In this document: positions 11,840-22,851 of the stretch, piece by piece
Numbering within the stretch: the first letter of the stretch is position 1
Layout of the letters: each line of letters starts with the position of its first letter
Assembly: GCF_019649055.1 (NCBI RefSeq)
Contig: NW_026570390.1
Coordinates: forward strand, 62,001 to 126,000
Reading direction: 5' to 3'
Source: Paramacrobiotus metropolitanus
Lineage: Eukaryota > Tardigrada > Eutardigrada > Parachela > Macrobiotidae
DNA: 64,000 bases
The notes under the pieces: model-generated
What the model was told of the DNA's origin: nothing
Seen by the model: only the letters and a program-made list of their open reading frames with translations
The model's database searches: none
Position numbers and translations under genes: made by a program

Positions 11840-14582
11840 CCATGAATTTTTCTTGTACATCGTGTGAAGGATACAGTGTAATGTGTGTATAAATTTCTAT
11901 TTTTTTCGCCTAGCGATGCTAGTTTAATTAGCAAGAATTAATTAGACATTAGCTCATTATTTATGAACTATGAAGGATATATCTTGTGGCATTTCATCCC
12001 TCAAATCGCTTGAAAGGGAAAAGAGAATGAACATGGGACGCCTTCCTTACGCGAGTCACTGTGTCGCATTACAGGAAGCTAGGTTACTCAAACAGGGATA
12101 AATGGCCATTTTCCGAGTAGTCCCGCTAGTGGTAATTAATTTAATTCTAGTATACGGAATCATACTTTCGTAACTACCACATGGCTTTCCGGCACACGTA
12201 TTGCATAATAATTACACCGGAAAAGACAGAACGTGATATCTGCGCAATCCACGAGCAAACGCCAGAAATGTTCATACTGAATACACATGTAACATGGCAA
12301 CTATGCGAACACAGCCACACACAGCATTTCGAAACAAGAACAGAATTTCGGCTATGCTAGGCTTAAGAATACTGACATGATCGGGGCAGTACTGCACTGT
12401 ATTACGTCATCTTCGTACAGCTAGTTGGCTTTGTTGTACGTGCACGGTGCAGCTACGGTGTAGCTGGCACACGTCCATTGAGTGAATTTGCAAATGCAGC
12501 GGTGATTCTGGTCTACAGAATCAGTCTTGACGAGTCTTGGTTCTAGCTTGGTTCTAGATTCTGCGCGCATATTCCATCTTGAATCTAGTTCTGAGTATCC
12601 GGATGTCAGTGCGACCTTCGTTAGGGAGCTAGAGATAGTTCTTTAGCGGAAGTCGTGTGGATCAGCCAGACCATCGGCTGATCGGGATCCCTGTGTGTTC
12701 GTGTGTGTGGTGTTGCGTGTTTGGTCGCGATCGTGTTGTTGGTAATATTAATAAGAGCTTATTAATATTTCCGTGTATCTTCCACAAGTCAGTCCAGATT
12801 CTACTCTGCTGACGTGAGTCAGGTTGGTCGTGTATGCAATATTGTGAGTACAAGTACTGCAGAGCATGTCAATACTTCTAATTGCAAGTTCTCATCAAAA
12901 TTTCTAACGATAGCCGCAACTGATTTTTCAATACTTGTCTGTAGAGTGAAAACGAGATAGTTTATCAACGGCAAACCACAAAAATGTCAGACTGATGCAT
13001 CTGTAAACCGTCCAAAACGCCTGGTGTCACCCTATTTAAAACATCCGCCGTCTAACTATTCTGCAAGCAACTTTGTAGGACTAAAGTTTTTCCTTAGTTA
13101 AAGCACTTCAGAAGATACAGTAATACGAGTATATTACTGATTATAGTACCGTGTCCCTAATTTCATTCAATAAAAAAGAACGCCTTTTGTTGCTTTCAAA
13201 AAAGTTGGTAATTTGAAGTCGGATGGTACTACACAAATCATTAACTGCGCATTTTAAATCCAAGTTTGATGGTAATTTATCACAAATCAATGCATTATGA
13301 TGCAGCCTCATGCAGGTGAGTAGTTCTTTCAACGAAGATGGCTTATTTGTGAAGAATCCACACCGGAAATAACGGATTCTGCTTACATACGGAGAGAAGC
13401 GGAACTGCGCAGCATAAGACCTTCCGTGGCCGAAGGTATTCGCGATACCTTCCGTCACTTCTCAGCACCGACAAATTGCGCAGTTATCCACTGACGCTGT
13501 GATGAAGCTAATCACGTGATTTCCGTCAGCATGTGAATTCACTAAACGCTAAAGCGTATTGCACCGCTGAGCCCGTTTTGCAAAAGACATCTGACAGTCG
13601 GCTCACTCGGCTGTATATAATTCTTTCTGTCACCGAAGATTTTGAGTAAAGCGTAGTTTGCAGTGCAGTATGCATGTACTGCTTTTAACGCATTTGTACA
13701 GATACGAGTATGTTCCACATTCCACACAGATATGTCCCACCAAATGAGCAATCTGTCTCCGTGTCATCGTTTACCATAATTACTCACATGTTATATAACG
13801 AAATATCAATCAGTGAAGTAGCAATCGACCTTGAGATTATCATTGTTGGGGAACCGTGCAAAAGTTCAACTTTTCAATATGGGAAGGTGCGCTATGAAAG
13901 CGGATTTCTTCTGCGCTAGTTTAATCATCCGCTCGACAAATGCAATCATGCAAAGTATGTTTTGTGTCGTCCGATGCCGTACGCTGGGACGCATAGCGTG
14001 ACACGCTGATAGAGTCAACAGTGACCCGCAATACGTCTAAAGCATAACAGACGGTACTGGGAATGCTGCGCCTATGTTACCACACGACTGCGAACATTTA
14101 GGAATTTGCCCATTGTGACAACGACAATGTGCATCTCTTGTACACAGTCTTTTCAAATTTGTAAATATTGTACGTCACTTTACTTTTCAAGATCCTCGGA
14201 AAGTTAAGCTTACCGTCATGCTGTGCTTGTGGTAAGCTGAAACGCAGGATGTCGGAACAATGTTCTGTGACTGGTCATTTAGAATTCATTCCGAATCTTA
14301 CTTGTTAATTTTACTTGTTCTATCATTTTCTTATGTTTGTAAATTTTCGTCTGTTATGGAGCACAGCTACAGGAAGACGCAATATATCAAGATGTTGCTC
14401 GTCTCGATTTTCTACTAAGTAGGAATGCTCCCAGGATAACGATTTGATCACTGGCAGTATAATCACAATCTACGTATCGCAAAGTCCGGAAGAGCGCTCT
14501 TCTGACAAAATCTTGTCACTTTTTTCCGATATTCCTGCTACAGTTTTCCATTACCCGTGCTGACAGTATTACCATACAGATA
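11840..14582. other. Intergenic with a 26-bp near-perfect palindrome
   Basis: Positions 12744-12769 form two 12-bp perfect arms (AATATTAATAAG and its complement) around AG. A TG-rich stretch (12690-12740) and repeated GGTTCTAG words (12537-12560) lie nearby. A 105-codon open frame on the minus strand (13458-13141) has no ATG at its start and no recognisable domain, so I do not call it a gene. Confidence 0.5.
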
Positions 14583-15756
14583 ATGTTCAATTCTTCGCCG
14601 TCTTTCCTGAATCGAACGGTACTGACTAACCAGTCCACCGTAGTCATCGACAACGTCCACTTTGCAGCATACATATGACGATATCCAGTCTAGCCTGCCT
14701 GTTCACCGTTGCGGTCTATGTCCTTCTCGTAGCGCTGACATTCCGACGGCGCTTTTCTCTGACCGGTTCGCGTTTCCTGTTGGCCCATCAATTCCTGGCC
14801 GAACTCCTGATGGTCGGTGTACACTGGCCGATCCTTCTTCTCCAGATGCTTTTGGCACGCCACCGCATTTTTACCAGCAACACCTTCTGCCGGCACTTTT
14901 TCTACTTCTACATGGTCAATATGACGGCCGCTTTGTGGGGTCTCTGCGCGCTGTCGTTTAACCGTTTTATCGCGATCGTTCATCCGCATCTCTACGCTCG
15001 CTTCACTCGCCGGCGTCTCCTCCTAGCGCAAGCGGTGTCCTCTTGGATTTTGGGTATTGGCATTCATCTGCCGTACTATGTAGACGTCAACAGTCTCGTT
15101 GCGGAACCTCCACCATGGACAGTGTGCAATTTCGCCCGTCAAAGCGGTCTGAAGTTCGACATTGTTTCGGCATTTCGTATTTATCTACCGTTGGCTGTGG
15201 CTGGTGTAATGCACATCACCGTGTTATGGCACGTAGCGACCTCCCGACGACAGGTCCATCGCAGTGCTGCGGCATCCGCCGTTGCGCCGGGAAGCGGAAC
15301 CTATCGTAAGCGCGTGCTACTGGCCAGGATGCTGTTTGCAAACTGGATGGTTCACTGTGTGTGTTTCGCCACAATGCCGATGCTGAAGTCGGTGCTGCCG
15401 TTGTGGGTGTTCCGACAGATGATGACGCTACCGTGGCTGCGTGATGTTTTCTATGCCGGATATTTGTCCACGCCGGTAATATGTTTAATTAAACAGTTTT
15501 GTGTGTCAGCTAGGCACCGTAAAACCTGAATCAGAAATACATGGTATGATATTTCGCGCAGGTACTTTTTTATGCGATGAATAAAGAATGCCGGGAATCG
15601 GTTAATAATTTGCTAAAATGCTCACCGTCACCGGCAGCAGAAGCTAAACCCGAGTCAACGATGAGCTATCGACAAAGTCGTAAGGAGCAGCCGGAAATCG
15701 AAATCTCCAATGCTGGTGGTGTATACCATAAGGCCGGCGCCGCGACGACTCACTGA
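14583..15756 (+). CDS. Rhodopsin-like receptor family copy 3 (N-terminal frameshift)
   Basis: The body is complete: exon 1 to 15475 (donor GTAATA after STP) and exon 2 15562-15756, both phase 0 as in copy 1. The ancestral ATG at 14583 starts a glycosylated N-terminus (FNSS, LNRT, TNQS). It runs into a TGA at about 14676 because two bases appear to have been added where copy 1 reads TYVTVSS. An in-frame ATG at 14675 directly before TM1 could restart translation and give 331 residues without the ectodomain. All seven TM segments, the two extracellular cysteines (NTFCRHF, WTVCNF), FNRFIAIV and STPVLFYAMN are kept. It is either a recent pseudogene or a shortened receptor. It lies about 1.1 kb upstream of F-box copy B, the same order as receptor 4 and F-box C. 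Confidence 0.7.
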
Positions 15757-16892
15757 AATTAAAATAGGTAACATGCGTTCTGGTTGCAAAGATGAATCGT
15801 TTTACAATCACTAACCGGTTTGTGTTCATATAATAAAATTATTTCAGTTGTGTTCCATGCACTTCAGGCAACGAAAAAATCAACGAAAGTTGTCGTGTAC
15901 GTTGCTTTCCTAGCAACTACTGTTTTACTTCTTACTTCTTTCTGCTGTACTTTCTGTCATTCTACCTGCTGCGCAGTTGCTGTTCACATCATTAATTATG
16001 TAGTATTAATTAACTATTAAAGTATTACTTATACAATACTTCACATTGGCGTGAAGAATTCGAATTCATGCTTACTAATTTCTCCTACGACTACACTCCA
16101 CGGTCATAATCTGCCATGGGAGGGATCCGATGCCGATTCCGCATGCACTCGCCTGGCAGACTGCCACCGTCCCACACCTTTTCGGCAGCGGATGCTCTGC
16201 CACCCTTTTCCCCACGATGCTGGTGGATATTATTTACTGCTGGTACCGCCCTGCCAGTACCATAGCGCTACCAACGGATATTCGTTCCGTGTAGTTGCCT
16301 GAACGTGCATTGCCAAACTGCTCAACGTAATGCCAATCTTCCTTCTGGATGATCTGGATGGAGCGAATTCTTCGTAACGCCCTGATGACCCTGCAGAGCG
16401 CTGTTTCGCACTACACGTCATTTTCGGGAATTTCCATTCAGTTGCTGTTGGTTGTTGTCATGGCCTGCGTTCACCATTGTTCTATGCAGCGTTTGCTCTG
16501 CAATCCAGTAATTCCGTACGAGTACAGTACGTATCCTTGCTTACCTCCTTCCGCATTCCGCAGAACAACCTGAACGCGTTATGTACGAATGTACAGTACG
16601 TCCTTTCCTGGAGTACAATACACAGTATCGTACAATGTTACACCGTTATTCGAGCCGACTACGCAATGATTAAATCCTTCGTATGGCGCCTTACACTTTG
16701 AAGTTGGATAACCTTGCTACTACGATTCGTATGGTTTACACCGTATTTCTTGCACTTGGATGATGCGATGAATTTCAACTCGCATTCTTGTTGCCGTTCC
16801 AGTTCGGTTGCCTGGATCCGGGATCGTACTCCTACATGCACCTTAAAATGCAGTGCAATACTTTTACTTATACGGATTTTTTTTTGTGATGC
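15757..16892. other. Spacer between receptor copy 3 and F-box copy B
   Basis: This is the place where the 5' part of F-box copy B exon 1 would be expected. Nothing alignable to it is seen. Several GTACAGTAC-type words occur at about 16515-16600. Confidence 0.5.
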
Positions 16893-19040
16893 GCCGCACG
16901 CGCACACGAATGGAACTTATGCCGTGGGTGTTGGTTGTCGAGTGTTCGTGCGAGTGGGATTAGATACGGTTACTTTTATTTGTGCCGAATGGCAAGGCAA
17001 CGAGCATCGTCCCAGCATGTTTTGGAACGAAGAATCCCTTAAGGCAGCTTGCGCAGACTATCTGATGGAAAAACTAACTGAGGAGTCGATCCGTATGGAT
17101 ACGGCCCTGAGGCACGTCCTTCAATATGGTCAGTGCGATTGTAGGTTCGTAGGTAATTTCATCTTTTGATGCATTTTTCACTGAAACGGTTGCAGATGTC
17201 GATGAAATGTCCATAAGTGATCTTCTACATCCAATCCTGATTGACATACTGCTCCATTTGGATGTGCAGTCACAGTTACAGGCGAGCAGGTGTGTGAGTT
17301 TAATGTTTAACTGAGGGGCAATTCGAATCGTGGATACCGATCATTTTAGCCGTTTACACTTGGACTTTGATCATTTTGGCCAAACTATTTCGTTAATTTT
17401 GGCAAACGCTTTTCTTTCACCCATTTTGGGTGAAAGGGGTTTCGGTGCGGTGGGGTGAACCCCACCCCACCGAAACTGCCTTTTTATTTAAACTTCCCTG
17501 CATTGAGGAAAACCGTACTTATGTTTAAGTACCCCATGGTTATCTGAGCTCATGTCTTCCTACCCGCCGGTGCATAAAAAAGTAAACCGAAAACGCGTTT
17601 TTTGTGGAAATGTTTTGTACACGAAGTAAAATGATCGGAAGCGAAATATGATTAACATTAACTAACCTAATACGGAATAAGTCACGAGAAGATAAACTGC
17701 TCTTTCAGCGCAAAAGCTGGCCATGTAATCACTACGCGAGCCGTAGCAAGTAAGTCGCTGCTAAGTCGGCTCTCTGCTAAAAGGCGTTTGTGCGTAACAA
17801 ACCAAAAAGTAGGGGAAAGAACGGTCAACTTAACCTGTCTTTACTTCCCAGAATCAATACAACCTTTTACCCGCCCAACAGCGGCACTGTATGCTCATTC
17901 ATCTTGATGGCGATGTGCTTGCAATCTGCAGTTAACGTGCATTGAAATACCTTTTATATTTATTAGGGTCCGCAAGCTGTGGAGTTTGATCTTCAGCAGC
18001 TACATGACTCACCGACATATCGCGCTTGATATATGCTCAATGTGCGAGAGAAAGCCACGAGAGGGTATTCCAGCGCAGTATGCGGAAAATGTCGAACCGG
18101 ATGACTATGCTGAATATCTCAAGCACAAACTGGTACACACCCTGAGCACTGTAATTCCAAACCGTACGCAGACGCTGGCGCTTATGGAGGAAGGGAACCA
18201 CTCTCACGGGGACTTCAATCTAACCACCACAATGACAACGACCGCAACGGTGTTAGCCGGGAAAGGTTTTCGTCTGCCGGTAATCATTATCAAGAACGGG
18301 TGTGTTACCGCTTCGCCGCTTGGTCCGCCACAAGACTTCCTGTCCATCGTCCGCAATTACAGTGGAGCATGGGAATGCCACGGATTGTCGAAGGTGATGG
18401 CGGTGTGTGACCAGCTGGTGCTGATCAATTTCACGGCAGTAAATTTAATCACCGGATCTGCGCTGCACATATTACGCTACAATAATATGACTTCTCAGCC
18501 CTGCTTTGAAAAAGCGTTTCTTCGGCGGGATAGTATGGACACACGATGTCAGGTGGCAATTCCGTGTCTGTGCTTTCGTCGCGGGGAAACCGCCGCTGAA
18601 AGGGTCCGCATTCTAATGGCGGCGGCCAACGGCCAGTGTCCGGCTGTCGACGAGCGCGTGTATGAAAAGGTCACAAAAATGCATGCGCGCTGGATACGAA
18701 TGCTGGCCTATCCGGGTCAATGGACCGGTATTCGCATTTTCTTGCAACTGTACGTCTGCTTTGAACGTAAAAATAGGTAGTACCACTGGCTAACAAATTG
18801 CAAGTTATCAGGATTTCGGTTAAAGTGTATAGTTATTTTTTATCAAAGCGTTACCTTTACTGTTACATAAACAGTTTATTTCGTTATAAATCTGGGTAAT
18901 CCAAGCTCTTGTTTGTTGGATTCAATACTCTTCGACCTGATGACGCGGTGCAGCGCTGGAATACTTTGGATCTTCGTCAACTGGACATTGCTGCTTTGTC
19001 CCGTGTCACTTTTGCGGCACTGGATGGGTGTTTTGAATAA
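16893..19040 (+). pseudogene. F-box family copy B, 5'-truncated pseudogene
   Basis: Similarity to copy C begins inside exon 1 at about 16893 (GTYAVGVGCRVFVR) and runs to the donor at 17128. The F-box exon 17196-17289 (MSISDLLHPILIDILLHLD) and exon 3 17967-18749 are open and in phase. Exon 3 starts RVRKLW where other copies have RVCALW. The last exon (18921-19040, LRPDDAVQRW to CFE) is open. However, the AG acceptor present in copies A, C and D is gone: copy B reads TTTGTTGGATTC at that place. With about three quarters of exon 1 missing and a lost splice site, it is probably dead. The 3' flank to about 19300 is still alignable to the 3' flank of copy C, so the duplicated unit extends past the stop codon. 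Confidence 0.85.
17414..17476. repeat. Pair of adjacent hairpins in intron 2 of F-box copy B
   Basis: The first hairpin, 17414-17436, has 10-bp perfect arms (CTTTCACCCA) and a 3-nt loop. The second, 17439-17476, has 18-bp arms with one mismatch (GTTTCGGTGcGGTGGGGT) and a 2-nt loop. They are separated by two bases. Confidence 0.85.
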
Positions 19041-19815
19041 TACGACATGCGTAGAAGTCTTGGAGACATGGTTTCGGCAATATTTTTGTGGTAGAGCTCC
19101 TTTGGCTTTAATGGTTTCATTGCTCACTGCACTGCGGCGAGGTAGATCACCACTACACCAGCACGCAAATGAGATTGATATTAATCTGTCTGTTGGGATG
19201 CGAATTCGAGCAAAACATTCTGTGGTTTTTTTAACGAAATGATGTTCATTACCTTCGATGCTCATAACATCCGAATTTGTAACGATTATTTAAAGTTTCT
19301 ACCGTACATAGGTTTTGTATTTCGTAACAAGGTTTTCTCATCAAGAAGCTGAATGATGGTTTCGGGGCAACGGTTTTCATTGGAATTGCAATACTTTGTA
19401 CTGGCATTGTTGCTTGGAAATGAAGTTCCAGCAAAAAAAAAAACAAAATATCCCTGTTATTCTAAAATAAATTTAAGGTTATATTTTTGCACACTTCCAG
19501 AGATATGGATGACCCCTTGGAGTCGGGGGTCTCTTCCTAACCGTTTTCTTTAGTTTGTAACGTTTATTAAATAAAATGTTAAAATAAAAACAGATTCTGC
19601 TAATATAATTCAAATGGTAATCTTGGGCCAGTTTTGCTCTTCTAGGAGTAAAAATTCGAGGTCGAAGCTGTTACATAAACAAGGTCGGTTACGAGTTGAA
19701 TTTAACTTTTCTTATTTTTTTGGTTGGATTTTTTGTTATAAGTTTTAGGGTTTCATTTGGGGTATGAAACTCAATAATTTTTGTTTTATTTAATATTTTA
19801 GTTTGTTTTTTTTTT
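19041..19815. other. 3' flank of F-box copy B and AT-rich spacer
   Basis: Up to about 19300 this matches the 3' flank of copy C (26086-26340) by eye. After about 19690 it becomes T-rich. Positions 19740-19790 on the minus strand contain TTTCATACCCC, reminiscent of a mitochondrial tRNA-Met anticodon arm, so a second small mitochondrial fragment is possible but not established. Confidence 0.4.
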
Positions 19816-20838
19816 AATAGGAGTGTAGAGAGTTAGTTTGGCAGGAATAAAATTTTCTGGGTCTATTAAAATATAAGGATAAAGTAGTGAAATTAAAATA
19901 AATACAAAAATAAAAATAGAAATTCTTAAAATATCTTTTCTTGAAAAATATGGATAAAATGGAATTTTATCAGATGCTATTTGAATTCCTATGGGGTTAG
20001 AAGATTTTTGTTCATGCAAAAAAACTAGATGAAAGATTACTGTTAAAACTAGTATAAATGGAAACAAAAAGTGAAATCTAAAAAAACGAGTTAGAGTTGA
20101 ATTGTTTACTGAAAATCCTCCTCATACCCATTCCACTAAAAGTATTCCTATATATGGGACTGCTGATAAAAGATTGGTAATAACTGTAGCTCCTCAGTAT
20201 GATATTTGGCCTCAAGGAAGAACGTAACCTAAGAATCCTGTTAATATAGATAATAAAAAAATTACTATTCCTATAATTCAAGTTATTGTTAATATGAATG
20301 AATGGAAATATAGTCCGCGTCCGATATGTAAAAATATAACAAAAAAGAATAGGGAGGCTCCATTAGCGTGAATAAGACGAATAAATCATCCGTAATTTAC
20401 ATCTCGTATAATGTGGTCAATACATGAAAAGGCTAAGGAAATATCAGAAGAATAATGTATAGCTAAGAAAACACCTCTCAAGATTTGAATAGTTAAACAA
20501 GTTCCAAGTATTGAACCAAAGTTTCAAAAATGTGTAATATTAGAAGGAGCTGGTAAATCAATTAAAGAAGCATTTAAAGTTTTTAGAATTGGGGTAGTTT
20601 TTAATTTTCTCATTAGTTTAGTTCTTGTTTTAGTGGAGTTTTTATATTTCTTCTGATTAACACTGACAAACATATAGCAACTAATAAATAAATTAACAAA
20701 AGGCTAAATAATCTTGACGTATTGTTTATGGTCACGGTTAAAATGTTTATATAATTTATTAAAGGTATTTTAAAAAAGGGAAGCATTATTAGTATAAAAA
20801 AAAAAGTTGTTAGAGCTATAGCAGTTTTTGTATAGGAA
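19816..20838 (-). pseudogene. NUMT: nuclear copy of mitochondrial ND6-CytB
   Basis: On the minus strand, the 3' part of ND6 (about 20838-20613) is followed by the start of cytochrome b at 20613. The TAA of ND6 overlaps the ATG as TAATG. CytB reads in one frame for about 265 codons under the invertebrate mitochondrial code. Codons TGA (Trp) and ATA (Met) are frequent, and TGA would stop a nuclear gene. Motifs include [42 protein letters not shown] and [10 protein letters not shown]. It breaks off after ENFIPA...YTPI, so the last third of CytB is absent. The lack of frameshifts suggests a fairly recent transfer. It is not expected to be expressed. Confidence 0.93.
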
Positions 20839-21032
20839 TTCGAAGGTCGAAGGAGCGCGCGCGCTAGCTTCTGCATCATGCAAAAGCAAGTACAACAAGA
20901 CTGAACAAGTACTGTATTACATAGTGCATTTTTCACTTTAAAGTTTTGTACTTTATATAACTGGGGAGAGCTGCTTCTTGTATGTTGCACAATACTGCTT
21001 CGTGTATATTGCATACATTGGTAGAGTCAATT

Positions 21033-21504
21033 ACATTTGGGTAATCGAAGCGCGTCGGGTAACGGAGAAACGCGTAAAAAACTATCCATGACTCAGCGAA
21101 AAAATTATCGTCCAATCGTAAGTCGAGTACGCTTCCGTGCCAAGAAAGAAATTGAACACCGGCGTGGAACTGAAAAACTCATTTTTAATGCTGTAATGTG
21201 GTAAATGTGGTATTACGTCAAAAAAGTTAATTAAGAGTTTTGGAATGTGACTCTGGGTTGTTGGATTTAATTTTGGTCCAAACACACAAATTTTGTTGAT
21301 CTGTGCAGGAGAGTTATGAGTTACGCGTCGTTTGGGTAATGGTTGCGCTTCGACGTCGAAGCGCAACGCTTACGCGGACAAGTAAGCTGAAAACCCATCC
21401 CAGACTTTGTGACTGCGAATCAGAATGTTTACTTGTTTACGCGCTGTTACGCCCCTTTTTTACGCGTTTCCCCGTTACCTGACGCGCAACGCTTACCCAA
21501 ATGT
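21033..21504. mobile_element. 472-bp MITE with ~50-bp terminal inverted repeats and AATT target duplications
   Basis: The left end (ACATTTGGGTAA..., through CGGAGAAACGCGTAAAAAA at about 21085) recurs inverted at the right end (about 21452-21504) with only a few differences. The tetranucleotide AATT flanks both ends (21029-21032 and 21505-21508). The centre holds a perfect 26-bp palindrome at 21342-21367 (half-site GTTGCGCTTCGAC). There is no open frame for a transposase, so it is non-autonomous. Confidence 0.88.
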
Positions 21505-21548
21505 AATTTACCTCCGCCATTATTATTATAGTGACTAATAATAATTAT

Positions 21549-22045
21549 ACCATCCTGGATTTTGGGTATTGCGATTCGTCTGCCGTACTACTCAGACGCC
21601 AACAGTCACGTAGCGGAGCCTCCACCATGGACAGTGTGCAATTTCGCCTGCCAGGGTGGTTCGCTGTTCGACATTGTTTCAGCATTTCACATTTCGCATT
21701 GTTTTCTATGCCGGATATTTGTCCACACACGTTTTGACTACGGCTGTTCAGTCCGGCAACTGCAAATTAGCATAACTGTGGTTAAAAATGCAAATATTAC
21801 TAATAATAAAACAAAAGTTCACCGTTTTAAATTTTGCACAGGTGCTGTTTTACGCGATGAATAAGGAATGCCGGGATGCAGTAAACAGTATGTTAAAGTG
21901 TACATCGCCATCGGCTACAGAAGCAAAGCCCGAGTCCACGATGAGCTATCAACACAGCCGTAAGGAACATCGGAAATCGAGATTTCCAACACCGGTGGTG
22001 TGTACCATAAGGCGGATGCCGCGGCGGCCAGTAGAATTCAAAATA
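21549..22045 (+). pseudogene. Receptor family copy 4, internally deleted
   Basis: TM4 and loop 2 (WILGIAIRLPYYSDANSH, PPPWTVCNFACQG) are recognisable from about 21551. TM1-TM3 are missing, and the MITE end lies just 45 bp upstream. After FDIVSAF the sequence jumps to the TM7 coding stretch in another frame at about 21700, so TM5-TM6 are deleted. The last exon (about 21842 onward, VLFYAMNKECRDAVNSMLKC) is present with its CACAG acceptor. It cannot encode a receptor. It stands upstream of F-box copy C as copy 3 stands upstream of copy B. Confidence 0.85.
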
Positions 22046-22851
22046 ATTAAAACCATCTTCCGGTTGCCGTTGCCAGAACTGAATTGGACCAATATCGTAG
22101 CCAATTCGTATTCACATAGTTTCGTTCCTGTTAATTTTCTTGCATGCATCCTGTGCAATGAAATTACCAAGACTCAGGGCATGTTTTTGAACCGGGTCCG
22201 ACTATAAGAGCCGATGTGCCATAGTTTGTGTAAGTTTGTGCTATGAACTCAGGACTGCGATAAAATCCATTGATTTCCATTTCTAGAACTGATTCATTTT
22301 GCGAGGGAAACATTTCGACATTAATGCTACGAATTATGGAGTACCATCACCGAGAAACCAGAACGAGATCTATAAAGTGGCGCCCGATAAAAACGTCATA
22401 CGAAACCGAACTGGGCAAACTGTAACGCGTGACGCCCTCGTTAGCGTAATGCGTCATCATTACTGATTCAGAATCTTTGAGTCAGAGCACACGTATGCTG
22501 TTGTGCATTGTGGTAGGGTGCGCTGTGATGCATCCGGCGATGTGCCTGACTGGAACTCATTGTACAGTACGAGCATACAGTACGTGTTTGGCCATTGTGT
22601 CCGTTGCCCTGTTTGGCAGCAGCCGATTTTTTGTCACAGCAGCATTTGGCAGTGCTGAATCGCAGTTGCCAACAATCTGCGAGCATGCGCGTTCATGTTT
22701 TCCGTTTTGAGAATTAATTAAGTATTTGCTATTTTGTCACACGATGGCAATGAGACGCCAATGAGTTCTAGTTTTTCGATCGGAAATCTTTCGTCTTATC
22801 TCAAAACTTTGAGCGTGTACTGAAAATTAGTCATTCTGGCTTTTCTGCATC
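22046..22851. other. 5' flank of F-box copy C
   Basis: No gene is seen. It may contain the promoter of copy C. A TATAAAG word occurs at about 22371, roughly 480 bp before the ATG, and TACAGTACG words occur at about 22560-22585. Confidence 0.4.

Noticed and set aside
12460-12840. Suspected solo LTR (TG-rich block with a palindrome)
   Set aside because: No TG...CA ends, target duplication or primer-binding site could be found.
13141-13458. 105-codon minus-strand frame
   Set aside because: It starts at GTG, not ATG, no splice acceptor was clear and no family was recognised. Possibly an exon, but not supportable.
18876-19265. 129-codon minus-strand frame
   Set aside because: Antisense to the last exon and 3' flank of F-box copy B, and therefore mirrored at copy C.
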